From: Pseudomonadota bacterium
GTDB taxonomy: Bacteria > Pseudomonadota > Gammaproteobacteria > Steroidobacterales > Steroidobacteraceae
Direction of reading: 5' to 3'
Length of the DNA: 62,267 nucleotides
Assembly: GCA_018241505.1 (NCBI GenBank)
Contig: JAFEDS010000035.1
Coordinates: 1 to 62,267, forward strand
A model generated the notes under the pieces. That model saw only the letters and a program-made list of their open reading frames with translations, was not told the origin of the DNA and did not search any database. Position 1 is the first letter of the stretch; every line of letters begins with the position of its first letter. Below are positions 43,428 through 54,968 of the stretch, one piece after another. The position numbers were made by a program, and so were the translations under genes.

Positions 43428-44618
43428 CTAGTCATCAATGTCGCGCGGTCCCGCGACGAGTTCGCTGGCGTCAGGACCTGCGGCTGACAATTCATCTTCA
43501 TCCGAACTTTCGTCATCACCCGCCAGATCAGCGTCGACACTCGCCACAAACTCTTCAGCTTCGTGGAGTGCAGTGTCTGAGGTGGCACGTGCCTTTCCTC
43601 GCTTGTTCTTTCGACCTGAGCCGCGGCTCGTTGATTTAGGTGCGGCCGGCGTCTCTGCTGTTGGCGCATTGCCTTCAGAGGATGCATGTGCGACCTCCTG
43701 ATCGCCTGCAGGTGCATCATCCTTACTAGCACCTTCGGACTCTGCGGCAGCGGCGCCCGCATCTGATGTCTCGGACTCGGTGGAAGCGTCAGCATCAACC
43801 GCGTGTTGGGAAGTCGTCTGCGCGACCGCGTCTTCTGATGGCGTGTCTTTCTGCGTTGCGGCCAACGAAACATCCGCGTCAGGGGCAGCATGCTCGCCAG
43901 CCACCGCCTCACCGAACTCGGCTCCGTCAGCGATTGCCTCACCAGACGCTGTGTTGTTCGACTCAGATCCTACGGCAGGCGCTCCTCTTTCCGCGCTCGC
44001 GGCTTCAGCCGCCGAGGCGCCCCCTGTCGCTGCGTCGTCCGCCGGCATCAGGCCCGGATCAGGCAAATCAAACTGCACTTTGATTTCACCGATGGCCTTG
44101 ATTTCTGCCAGCGGCGGCAATTCATCGAGCCTCTTCAGGCCGAAATAATCGAGAAAATCGCGAGTCGTCCCTAACAGCTCCGGGCGGCCGGGGACATCGC
44201 GGTGGCCGACGACGTGAACCCAGTTACGCTCAATTACAGTCTTCACGATGTTGGGGTTGACCGCGACGCCGCGCACCGATTCGATTTCAGCGCGGGTAAT
44301 CGGCTGCCGGTAGGCAATGATCGCCAGCGTTTCGAGCAACGCACGGGAATACTTCGGGGGACGTTCGGGCCAGAGGCGCGAAATTTCGTTCGACATTACG
44401 GGCCGCACTTGAATGCGGAAGCCCGCAGCCGTTTCCTTGAGCTCGATCCCGCGGGTCGAGTATTCCTCGGCCAAGGCTGCCAAGGTGGCCTGAACGACCG
44501 TCATTGTTGGTCGGGCGGCACCTTCGTCGAACAACTCGACGAGCTCTGCAGGGTGCAGCGGCTTTCCGGCCGCCAGCAAGGCAGCCTCGATCACATTCCT
44601 GATGTGCGTTTCAGTCAT
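43428..44618 (-). CDS. scpB: Segregation and condensation protein B with acidic tail
   Basis: Residues 1-190 are ScpB: tandem winged helices with IRNVIEAALLAAGKPL, YSRALLETLAIIAYRQPITRAEIESVRG and LGTTRDFLDYFGLKRLDELP. ScpB dimers bind ScpA and regulate the SMC complex. The remaining 200 residues are Ala/Glu/Asp/Ser-rich, interrupted by one basic patch (SGRKNKRGKARA). Usual ScpB is about 180-280 residues, so the tail is long. The ATG overlaps the scpA stop by eight bases (ATGACTGA). Confidence 0.92.
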   Translation of the reverse strand: MTETHIRNVIEAALLAAGKPLHPAELVELFDEGAARPTMTVVQATLAALAEEYSTRGIELKETAAGFRIQVRPVMSNEISRLWPERPPKYSRALLETLAIIAYRQPITRAEIESVRGVAVNPNIVKTVIERNWVHVVGHRDVPGRPELLGTTRDFLDYFGLKRLDELPPLAEIKAIGEIKVQFDLPDPGLMPADDAATGGASAAEAASAERGAPAVGSESNNTASGEAIADGAEFGEAVAGEHAAPDADVSLAATQKDTPSEDAVAQTTSQHAVDADASTESETSDAGAAAAESEGASKDDAPAGDQEVAHASSEGNAPTAETPAAPKSTSRGSGRKNKRGKARATSDTALHEAEEFVASVDADLAGDDESSDEDELSAAGPDASELVAGPRDIDD

Positions 44619-46875
44619 CAGATTCCTCACCGGGCGAAGACGGGTCGTCCTTGCCCGCGTTCTCGTTCACAACTGTCTGTGCGTTAGCAGCAGGCTGCTG
44701 ATCGACTGGCCGCGCTTCGTCCAATGCGGGCAGCTCGTTAAACGCCAATTCTTCAACTTCAACCGCGGGGCCACCGCTCACGGACTCGTCACCTACGAGT
44801 GATATTTCGCCCGCAGCTCGAATATCTCCAACGAGTGATACTACTTCATCGTCCGAAGAGCCTTGCTCGCCAGAAGCGACCTCCTCGGCCGGGACAGGGT
44901 ACTCAACGTCTAACGGTGTCAGCTCGTCCAATGGGGCATTGGCCGGAGGCTCTGACTCCAAAGTCGCGACCGGAGGGGCAAAGACCGTTGAATCAACAGG
45001 TACCGGCGGTTCGCCCGTGGCAGGCGGCTCGATTGCCGTGGCGGTGACCTCCAACGGGGGAGCAACTTCCACTGGGGGTGCAATATCCACGGGTGTCACA
45101 AGTTCCGCCGTCGCTGCAACACCAACCGGGGCGGCAACTTCCACGGCGGAGGCCAGCTCGGACGCCACTACTGTATCTGGGGCCGACGCTTCGGTCTGCA
45201 TCACTTCGCTCAGCGGCGTCGTGTCAACGACTACGACGGCCGCATCCGATACCGGCTCAGCCAATCCAACCGGGGAAAACTCAAAAGTCGCGGCAGGTTG
45301 ATCGAGCGTTGCGGTTGAGCCAATCGCATCAGTGGCCTCGCCGGGTACCAAAAGCGGCTCGACCGCGGCAAAGGCTTCAGTGAGCGCCGCCGTTTCGGCG
45401 GGGCCAGAATTGGCCAAGTCAGTCCCGGCCGGGTCGGTAGCGGCCAGATCGATGGCAGCCAGCCCAGCGGGACTCAGCGCGTCATCAGTCAACCCACCCT
45501 CGTAGGCCGCGAGCAGCACGGGAGCTTCGGGAGCTGCAATGGCCTCAGGAGTAACAAGCGCCTCGGGAGTGGCCAGGGCCTCGGGAGCAACAGGCGCCAC
45601 GAGGTCAACAACATCATCAACCCCCTCGAGCGGCCCGTCCTCCGGATCATCGTCACTGTCGTCAACGAAATTGGGGTCCAGGTCGGGTTCCGCGAAGCGC
45701 GCCAGCTCGTCATCGACCGGCGGAACCACAAGCCCGACGGGGGGCGAGTCACCCACAACGGCTCCGGCAACAGCGGAGCCGCCAGCCAACGAACCATCGG
45801 CGGCCGAGGCATCCAACGAGGCACCCGCGCCGCGCGCGTCGGACCCGCCGGCGGGAGATCCATCAGCAGTCAACGCGGCCGCGCCGGCGGCAGCTCCGCC
45901 AGCGGCCAGCGCGGTCGCGCCGGCAGGCTCTCCATCGGCAGCCAACACACCCTCGGCGCCAACGCCGAGCGCATCATTACCACCAACAACATGCAACTTC
46001 CGGCTGGCGCCTGCCGCCCGGACGTGAATCGGCGCAAAAGGCTCCGCCTGCACGATCTCAATCAACCCTTCGCGCACGAGCTCGAGCAGCGCCATGAAGG
46101 TGACCGTCACACCCATGCGGCCCTCTTCGAGCCGGAACAGGCGTATGAATTCGACGAAGCTCGCGTGCTCGAGGTTGGTCAGGATGTCGCCCATGCGCTC
46201 GCGCACAGACAACCGTTCGCGTTGAATGTGGTGATGCGCGAACATCTCAGAGCGCACCACAACATCCTTAAATGCAATCAGCATCTCCTGCAGCGTCACT
46301 GTCGGCAGCAGGCGGACGACCTTGCGGTCCTTCAGCTCGGCCGACGTCGTCCAGACGTCACGCTCCAGCCGTGGCAACGCATCAATGCTCTCGGCGGCGC
46401 GCTTGAAGCGCTCGTATTCCTGCAGGCGCCGCACGAGCTCGGCGCGGGGATCTTCTTCGTTGCCCTCGGCATCCACCTTGGGTCGCGGCAACAACATCCG
46501 CGATTTGATCTCGGCAAGGGTGGCCGCCATGACCATGTACTCGCCGGCGAGCTCCAACTGCAACTCGGTCATCACCTCGATGTACTGAATGTACTGACGA
46601 GTGATTTCCGCCAGCGGAATGTCGAGGATGTTGAGATTCTGGCGGCGGATGAGATACAGCAGCAGATCGAGCGGGCCTTCGAATGCCTCGAGGAAAACCT
46701 CCATCGCCTGGGGCGGGATGTAGAGGTCCTTGGGCATCTGCGTGACGGGTTCGCCGTTCACGATGGCAAATGGCATCTCCACCTGCTCCGGCGCAGGCTC
46801 GACGGCCGGCGCCTCCGGGGTGTTGGATACCACTATCTTCAGCTCAGGTTTCTTCATGCGCTGCGCCGCGCTCAC
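44611..46875 (-). CDS. scpA: Segregation and condensation protein A with very long acidic tail
   Basis: Residues 40-296 are the kleisin ScpA: FEGPLDLLLYLIRRQNLNILDIPLAEITRQYIQYI, EYMVMAATLAEIKSRMLLPR and the C-terminal winged helix (MGVTVTFMALLELVREGLIEI). The remaining 458 residues are Ala/Pro/Val/Glu/Asp-rich, with many short repeats such as APEALATPEALVTPEA and almost no basic residues. Usual ScpA is 240-300 residues. It bridges the SMC heads; smc itself is at 54969-58478. The start is a GTG overlapping the trpS stop (GTGA); an ATG six codons later is possible. Confidence 0.92.
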   Translation of the reverse strand: MSAAQRMKKPELKIVVSNTPEAPAVEPAPEQVEMPFAIVNGEPVTQMPKDLYIPPQAMEVFLEAFEGPLDLLLYLIRRQNLNILDIPLAEITRQYIQYIEVMTELQLELAGEYMVMAATLAEIKSRMLLPRPKVDAEGNEEDPRAELVRRLQEYERFKRAAESIDALPRLERDVWTTSAELKDRKVVRLLPTVTLQEMLIAFKDVVVRSEMFAHHHIQRERLSVRERMGDILTNLEHASFVEFIRLFRLEEGRMGVTVTFMALLELVREGLIEIVQAEPFAPIHVRAAGASRKLHVVGGNDALGVGAEGVLAADGEPAGATALAAGGAAAGAAALTADGSPAGGSDARGAGASLDASAADGSLAGGSAVAGAVVGDSPPVGLVVPPVDDELARFAEPDLDPNFVDDSDDDPEDGPLEGVDDVVDLVAPVAPEALATPEALVTPEAIAAPEAPVLLAAYEGGLTDDALSPAGLAAIDLAATDPAGTDLANSGPAETAALTEAFAAVEPLLVPGEATDAIGSTATLDQPAATFEFSPVGLAEPVSDAAVVVVDTTPLSEVMQTEASAPDTVVASELASAVEVAAPVGVAATAELVTPVDIAPPVEVAPPLEVTATAIEPPATGEPPVPVDSTVFAPPVATLESEPPANAPLDELTPLDVEYPVPAEEVASGEQGSSDDEVVSLVGDIRAAGEISLVGDESVSGGPAVEVEELAFNELPALDEARPVDQQPAANAQTVVNENAGKDDPSSPGEESDD

Positions 46876-48086
46876 TCCGCCCGCAGGTGCATGGCGCGAC
46901 GAACCTCGTCGAGCGTCTGCCGCGCCGCATCGCGCGCCTTGTCGGCACCTTCGGCCACGATACTGCGAACGAGCTCGGGATTCTCCTCGAATTCCTGGGC
47001 CCGCTTGCGCAAACCGGTCACTTCCTCGACCACCTTGTCAATGACGGGCTGTTTGCACTCGAGACAGCCAATACCGGCGGTGCGGCAACCTTCGCTCGCC
47101 CAGGCCCGGGTGGCGTCATCTGAGTAGATCTTGTGCAGGTCCCAGACAGGACACTTCTCGGGATCGCCCGGATCGGTGCGCCGGACTCGCGCCGGATCGG
47201 TTTGCATGGCGCGCAGTTTCTTCACGACCTGGTCGGGCTCTTCACGCATGCCGATGGTGTTGCCATACGACTTCGACATCTTGCGGCCATCGAGGCCGGG
47301 TACCTTCGCGGCGGCGGTGAGCAGCACATGCGGCTCCGGAAGAATCGTGACGGCGCCGCCTTCGAGGAACCCAAGCAGGCGATCGCGATCCGCCACAGTA
47401 ATGCGGCTGTTGCTGGTGACCAGGACCCGGGCCCGTTCCAACGCCTCCGTGTCACCTGATTCTTGAAATTTACGGCGCAACTGTTTGTAAGTAGTACTAT
47501 TTCTACCACCCAAACTCTTGACCGCACGCTCGGCCTTCTCTTCGAAATCCGGCTCTCGACCGTACAAGTGATTGAAACGCCGCGCGCACTCGCGCGTCAT
47601 TTCCACATGCGCCACCTGATCCTCGCCCACGGGCACGAAATTGGCCCGGTAGATGAGGATGTCCGCGCTTTGCAGGAGCGGATAGCCGAGAAAGCCGTAG
47701 GTCGCGAGATCCTTCTCCTTCAACTGCTCCTGTTGATCCTTGTAGCTAGGCACGCGTTCGAGCCAACCCAGCGGAGTGATCATCGACAACAGCAGATGTA
47801 ACTCGGCGTGCTCAGGCACGTGGGACTGTATGAACAGCGTCGCCACACCCGGATTCAGGCCAGCGGCCAGCCAGTCGATGAGCACGTCGTGAATCTGCGC
47901 CGGCAGCTTCGACGTGTCTTCATAACCCGTGGTGAGCATGTGCCAGTCGGCAACAAAGAAGAAACATTCGTACTCATATTGCAGAGACACCCAGTTCTTC
48001 AGTGCGCCGTAGTAATTGCCCAGATGCAGGCGGCCCGTGGGCCGCATGCCAGACAGTACGCGCCTGGCCGGCGCCGTCGCGCTCAA
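46872..48086 (-). CDS. trpS: Tryptophan-tRNA ligase
   Basis: The 404-residue class I synthetase has its HIGH-type motif in RPTGRLHLGNYYGAL and KMSKS in GRKMSKSYGNTI. It is longer than the E. coli enzyme (334) by an insertion and C-terminal additions, a form I recall from Xanthomonas relatives. The start is TTG with GAGGG five bases upstream; the first ATG (M14) would cut into the HIGH region. Its stop overlaps the scpA GTG, so synthetase and condensin genes are coupled. Confidence 0.94.
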   Translation of the reverse strand: MSATAPARRVLSGMRPTGRLHLGNYYGALKNWVSLQYEYECFFFVADWHMLTTGYEDTSKLPAQIHDVLIDWLAAGLNPGVATLFIQSHVPEHAELHLLLSMITPLGWLERVPSYKDQQEQLKEKDLATYGFLGYPLLQSADILIYRANFVPVGEDQVAHVEMTRECARRFNHLYGREPDFEEKAERAVKSLGGRNSTTYKQLRRKFQESGDTEALERARVLVTSNSRITVADRDRLLGFLEGGAVTILPEPHVLLTAAAKVPGLDGRKMSKSYGNTIGMREEPDQVVKKLRAMQTDPARVRRTDPGDPEKCPVWDLHKIYSDDATRAWASEGCRTAGIGCLECKQPVIDKVVEEVTGLRKRAQEFEENPELVRSIVAEGADKARDAARQTLDEVRRAMHLRAE

Positions 48087-48194
48087 CTCATCCCTCTACG
48101 GATCGAATGGGCCAAACGAATCAGAAAGAAAATAGGCACGGCAGTCCTGACGCTGGTGAATTCGGCGAACCGCAATTATAGCGCACGTAACCGG

Positions 48195-48833
48195 TCAGGC
48201 CCGCGTCGTACCGATTAAGGGCTCGAGACTTCCCTTGCCTTCGCGAACAATGACGGGAGGGGACGAAGAAAGATCCACAACCGTTGTCGGCTCGATGCCG
48301 CAATCGCCGCCGTCCAGCACCGCGTCGACGACATGCTCGAGCCGCTCTTGTATTTCCTGACCATGTGTGAGTGGTTGCGGATCGCCTGGAAGCAGCAGAG
48401 TCGAGCTCATCAAGGGCTCGCCCAGCTCTGTCAGCAGCATATGAGGAACCGGATGATCCGGTATCCGGACGCCGATAGTGCGCCGACGCTCGTGTTGCAA
48501 CCGGCGTGGTGTCTCACGGGTCGCATGCAGCAAAAACGTGTACGGGCCCGGCGTGCACGACTTGAGCACCCGAAATTGCCAGGTATCCAACCGCGCGTAA
48601 TGCCCTACAGCCGCGAGGTCCGCGCAAACCAGCGTGAAATGATGATGACGATCTGCGCCCCGAATCGCCCGCAACCGTTCCAGCGCATTTTTGTCGTTTA
48701 TGTGGCAGCCAAGGGCGTAGCAGGAATCGGTCGGATAGGCGATCACGCCGCCCTTGCGCACGATCTCCGCCGCCTGGCGAATTGAGCGTAATTGCGGAGA
48801 TACAGGGTGAAGCTCGAAATACTGGCTGGTCAT
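48195..48833 (-). CDS. yciO: YciO/TsaC-family (Sua5-YrdC) protein
   Basis: The 212-residue protein has the YrdC fold: GGVIAYPTDSCYALGCHI, LRAIRGADRHHHFTLVCADL, PGPYTFLLHAT, RTIGVRIPDHP and STLLLPGD. TsaC and Sua5 make threonylcarbamoyl-AMP for t6A in tRNA; YciO is a paralogue whose main role is less certain. The lack of the Sua5 C-terminal domain and the PTDSCYALGCH start favour YciO. It stands upstream of trpS and is divergent from yciB. Confidence 0.9.
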   Translation of the reverse strand: MTSQYFELHPVSPQLRSIRQAAEIVRKGGVIAYPTDSCYALGCHINDKNALERLRAIRGADRHHHFTLVCADLAAVGHYARLDTWQFRVLKSCTPGPYTFLLHATRETPRRLQHERRRTIGVRIPDHPVPHMLLTELGEPLMSSTLLLPGDPQPLTHGQEIQERLEHVVDAVLDGGDCGIEPTTVVDLSSSPPVIVREGKGSLEPLIGTTRA

Positions 48834-48906
48834 TGGGCGGCGGGCACTCTATCACGTATCATACGCGACCCTTTTTGCCAGCAACGCCGGACGGCCGTCT
48901 TCACTT

Positions 48907-49482
48907 ATGCAGGCTCTGCTCGAGTTCGCACCGCTCGTAGCGTTTTTTGTGGCGTATCGCCTGGGCGGGCTGTACGTGGCCACGGCCGTGCTGATGGCGG
49001 CGATGGCGGTTTTGCTCATCGTCGACTACCTGCGCCTGCGACGCGTTCCGGCCATGCATGCGCTGAGCGCAGTGCTGGTGTTCCTGTTCGGAACCGCGAC
49101 GCTGGTGCTGCATGATCTGCGCTTCATTCAATGGAAGCCCACGGTATTTTTCTGGCTGGCCGCGCTCGCGTTTCTCGGCAGTCAGTGGATCGGCAAGCAG
49201 ACACTCACGCAACGCCTCCTCAGCGCGGCATTGGGCGGCGATGAAAACCATCGCGTCCCGGACTCGACGTGGAAGCGCCTGAATATTGTGTGGGTGGTTT
49301 TCTACGTCGTCCTGGGCGGGCTGAATCTGTTCGTGGCGTTCAACTTCAGCGAGTACGTCTGGGTACGTTTCAAGGTGGTCGGCCTGACAGCCATCAACTT
49401 CGTGTTCATCGGAGTACAAGTTGCGTGGCTCGTACGCCGTTTCTCCGCGAGCAGCGGCGAGCCCTCCACCCAATCGCGATAG
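48907..49482 (+). CDS. yciB: Inner-membrane septation protein YciB
   Basis: The 191-residue protein has five or six helices and the YciB motifs LLEFAPLVAFFVAYRLGG, FIQWKPTVFFWLAALAFLGSQW and a late NLFVAFNFSEYVWVRFKVVG. YciB interacts with envelope elongation and division proteins in E. coli. The BolA gene follows four bases after its stop, an arrangement common in gammaproteobacteria. Confidence 0.95.
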   Translation: MQALLEFAPLVAFFVAYRLGGLYVATAVLMAAMAVLLIVDYLRLRRVPAMHALSAVLVFLFGTATLVLHDLRFIQWKPTVFFWLAALAFLGSQWIGKQTLTQRLLSAALGGDENHRVPDSTWKRLNIVWVVFYVVLGGLNLFVAFNFSEYVWVRFKVVGLTAINFVFIGVQVAWLVRRFSASSGEPSTQSR

Positions 49483-49486
49483 GCCT

Positions 49487-49759
49487 ATGGAATCCAACAG
49501 AGTCGAGGAGCTGCGCAAGGCGCTGCAAAGCGAGCTGGCACCCGTGTCGCTCGAAATCATTGACGACAGTGCGAAGCACGCCGGTCACGCGGGCGCGCGG
49601 GAAGGCGGCCACTTCCGTGTCGTGCTGGTCGCCGCAGCATTCAAAGGCCGTTCGCAACTCGAACGCCATCGATTGGTCTATGCAGCCGTCGCACCGCTGA
49701 TGGGAAATGGTGTGCATGCTTTGAACATCGTTGCCCGCACTCCTGAAGAATCTATTTAA
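49487..49759 (+). CDS. BolA-family protein
   Basis: The 90-residue protein begins ESNRVEELRKALQSELAP and has the BolA core SLEIIDDSAKHAGHAGAREGGHFRVVLVA and the RHRLVYAAVAPLMGNGVHALNIVARTPEE helix. BolA proteins bind glutaredoxins and 2Fe-2S clusters and some bind DNA. The ATG at 49487 is chosen because the frame upstream overlaps yciB. The conserved His in KHAGH is the likely cluster ligand. Confidence 0.93.
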   Translation: MESNRVEELRKALQSELAPVSLEIIDDSAKHAGHAGAREGGHFRVVLVAAAFKGRSQLERHRLVYAAVAPLMGNGVHALNIVARTPEESI

Positions 49760-49789
49760 CTACCGTCTCTAACTTACTGAGAAATAAGC

Positions 49790-50665
49790 ATGAATTATTC
49801 GAGAATCCTCCTGCTGGCCGGGCTGGTCGGCCTGGCGTCCTGCCAACCCAAAGGCGACAGCAGCCTCAGCACACCGGCGGACAACTCACCCGCCGTCGCC
49901 ACCGTGAATGGCACCAACATCTCGCAGAATTTCTTCGATCAGTACATCAAAGCCATCACCGGCAAGGCGTCCGCCGATCTCACCCAGGAACAGCGCACCC
50001 AGGCGCTCGATAACCTGATCCGCGCGCAGGTCGTGGGTCAGCAGGCCGTCAAAGACGGCATGGACAAGGTGCCGGAGACCGCGGCGCTGCTGGAATTGAC
50101 CCGCCTGAATGTTCTGCAACAGGCCGTGGCCGAGAAGTACCTGAAGGACAAGAAGCCCACTGAGCAGGAGCTGCGAGCGGAGTACGAGACGCAGGTCAGC
50201 CAGCTCTCCAAGCAGGAATACCACGCAAAGCACATCCTCGTTGCCACCGAGCCGTTTGCGCAGAAGGTGATCGACCGCCTGGGCAAGGGCGAGAAGTTCG
50301 AAGACGTGGCGAAGAAAGAATCCATGGACTCGTCCAAGGACAATGGCGGCGATCTCGGCTGGTTTACGCCTGACAAGATGGTCAAGCCGTTCTCAGAGGC
50401 GGTCCTCACGCTGAAGCCGGGCGAGTACACCAAGAAGCCGGTTCAGACCCAGTACGGCTGGCACGTCATTGAGCTGGTCGAGACTCGCGATCTGCAGCCT
50501 CCTGGCTATGACTCGGTCCGCCAGCGCCTCGAGCAGGTAGTCCAGGCCAAGAAGATCAAGGCCTACACGGATGACCTCGAGCGCAGTGCCAAGATCGAGA
50601 AAAAGCTGCCTGAGGACAAGAAGGCAGCCGACCTGAAGCCCGACGACAAAAAGCCCGCAGGCTGA
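49790..50665 (+). CDS. Parvulin-type peptidyl-prolyl isomerase lipoprotein
   Basis: The 291-residue protein has a lipoprotein signal with lipobox LASC at residues 16-19, a SurA-like N-terminal helical region and one parvulin domain (YHAKHILVATEPFAQKVIDRL, DNGGDLGWFTPDKMVKPF and TQYGWHVIELVE). It probably folds secreted or outer-membrane proteins from a membrane-anchored position, like PrsA or PpiD-type helpers. The last 20 residues are Lys/Asp/Pro-rich. It ends in a possible terminator hairpin at 50691-50714. Confidence 0.92.
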   Translation: MNYSRILLLAGLVGLASCQPKGDSSLSTPADNSPAVATVNGTNISQNFFDQYIKAITGKASADLTQEQRTQALDNLIRAQVVGQQAVKDGMDKVPETAALLELTRLNVLQQAVAEKYLKDKKPTEQELRAEYETQVSQLSKQEYHAKHILVATEPFAQKVIDRLGKGEKFEDVAKKESMDSSKDNGGDLGWFTPDKMVKPFSEAVLTLKPGEYTKKPVQTQYGWHVIELVETRDLQPPGYDSVRQRLEQVVQAKKIKAYTDDLERSAKIEKKLPEDKKAADLKPDDKKPAG

Positions 50666-50690
50666 TCGGATCGCGTAGCCGATGCGTCAG

Positions 50691-50714
50691 GGGCCGGCCT
50701 CAGCGCCGGCCCTT
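50691..50714 (+). terminator. Hairpin after the PPIase gene
   Basis: GGGCCGGC and GCCGGCCC form a perfect 8-bp stem with a 6-base loop, 25 bases after the stop. Only two T follow, so intrinsic termination is uncertain. The remaining 230 bases up to 50947 hold no gene; no convincing promoter was found in them. Confidence 0.5.
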
Positions 50715-50947
50715 CGACCTGCCAATCCAGGCGGTGGCCCCTCGGCTGCCGGCCTCCCTGGCAAGCTTGCTTGGGGCCCCTCAAACCCCCATCTAAACCC
50801 CTATATGTTCACTCGCGCGTTCCTTGTGTAAGCCCCGAGCGGGCCGGTGCGTTTTGCTTGAACGTAGGCGGAAATAAGAGGTCTAATCGATTGGACCTCG
50901 AGGCCGTGCCGGCACCCTGAAACCAAGCCGGCGTCGGAGTAAGCATC

Positions 50948-51946
50948 ATGAAGACGAAGGGCCGTTTTTTACGTAACCAATCCTCGCTATGGGCAGTGGC
51001 CCTGGCCGCGCTTTTTGCGGTGGGGACGCCAGCGTTCGCCCAGCACAGCCATGCCGGCGGTGGCGGTGGCGGCGGTCACATGGGTGGCGGCGGCGGGTTC
51101 CACGGCGGTGGCGGCCACATGGGCGGCGGATTCGGCGGACATGCCGGTGGCGGCTTTGCCGGCCGGCCCGGTGGATTCGGCGGTAACTTCGGGGGCCGCG
51201 CCAGCGGGTTTGGCGGCAACTTTCATGGGCACCCCGGCGCATTCACAGGAAGTCGTCCTTCGTTCGCTGGGAGCCGCGCGTATGCAGGGGGCGGCCATTA
51301 CGCGCCCCACGTAGGGTATGTCCCGTCTTTCCGAGGCAACGTTTCATCAGTTCGTAGCTATGGGCACGTTGGTGGCTTCGTCGGGCGGCCAGCGTATGCC
51401 GGTCACCCGGGCTACGGGTACGGTTGGGGTCGCGGCGGATTCGGCTGGCATCGCCCATACTGGGGCGGTGGCTACTGGCACGGCGGCTACTGGCCGCGCG
51501 CCTACTACGGTTGGAGTTATCCGTGGTTCCTCGGCGTTCTGCCGGCGGTGTATGCGACCTACTGGTGGGGCGGAATTCCCTACTACTACGCTAACGATGT
51601 TTACTACACGTGGAATGCCGGACAGAACGGTTATGTTGTGACCGATCCCCCACCCACCGATAACGGCGACAGCGACTCTGCCGGCGGCAACGGGAACTAC
51701 GCTTCGGCCGAGCCGGGCGATGTTCAGTCCAACAGCTACAGCGGTGGATCGTCCAACGTGTACGCCTACCCGAAAGATGGCCAGAGTGACGAACAGCAAT
51801 CGACCGATCGGTACGAGTGCCACAAGTGGGCCGTAGCGCAGAGCGGCTTCGACCCCACGCAGACGTCGCGGGCTACGGGAAATTCAGCGGACTATCGGCG
51901 CGCCATGACCGCGTGCCTGGATGGGCGGGGTTACAGCGCGAAGTAA
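50948..51946 (+). CDS. Secreted Gly/His-rich protein with conserved C-terminal Cys motif
   Basis: The 332-residue protein has a signal peptide (about residues 1-35, ending TPAFAQ). A Gly-rich region of GGGGHMGGGGGFHGGG type (to about 130) follows, then an aromatic Gly/Trp/Tyr segment (HPGYGYGWGRGGFGWHRPYW) that could form a membrane-associated hairpin. A polar linker leads to a C-terminal domain RYECHKWAVAQSGFDPT and YRRAMTACLDGRGY. The two cysteines may form a disulfide. The C-terminal pattern occurs in other secreted proteobacterial proteins I recall as DUF6515-like. No function is known; the His-rich repeats might bind metal. Confidence 0.75.
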   Translation: MKTKGRFLRNQSSLWAVALAALFAVGTPAFAQHSHAGGGGGGGHMGGGGGFHGGGGHMGGGFGGHAGGGFAGRPGGFGGNFGGRASGFGGNFHGHPGAFTGSRPSFAGSRAYAGGGHYAPHVGYVPSFRGNVSSVRSYGHVGGFVGRPAYAGHPGYGYGWGRGGFGWHRPYWGGGYWHGGYWPRAYYGWSYPWFLGVLPAVYATYWWGGIPYYYANDVYYTWNAGQNGYVVTDPPPTDNGDSDSAGGNGNYASAEPGDVQSNSYSGGSSNVYAYPKDGQSDEQQSTDRYECHKWAVAQSGFDPTQTSRATGNSADYRRAMTACLDGRGYSAK

Positions 51947-51972
51947 GCGCCGGCGCCGACAGACACCACAAC

Positions 51973-54954
<2,982 letters not shown>

Positions 54955-54968
54955 ACTACCTCAGGCAA

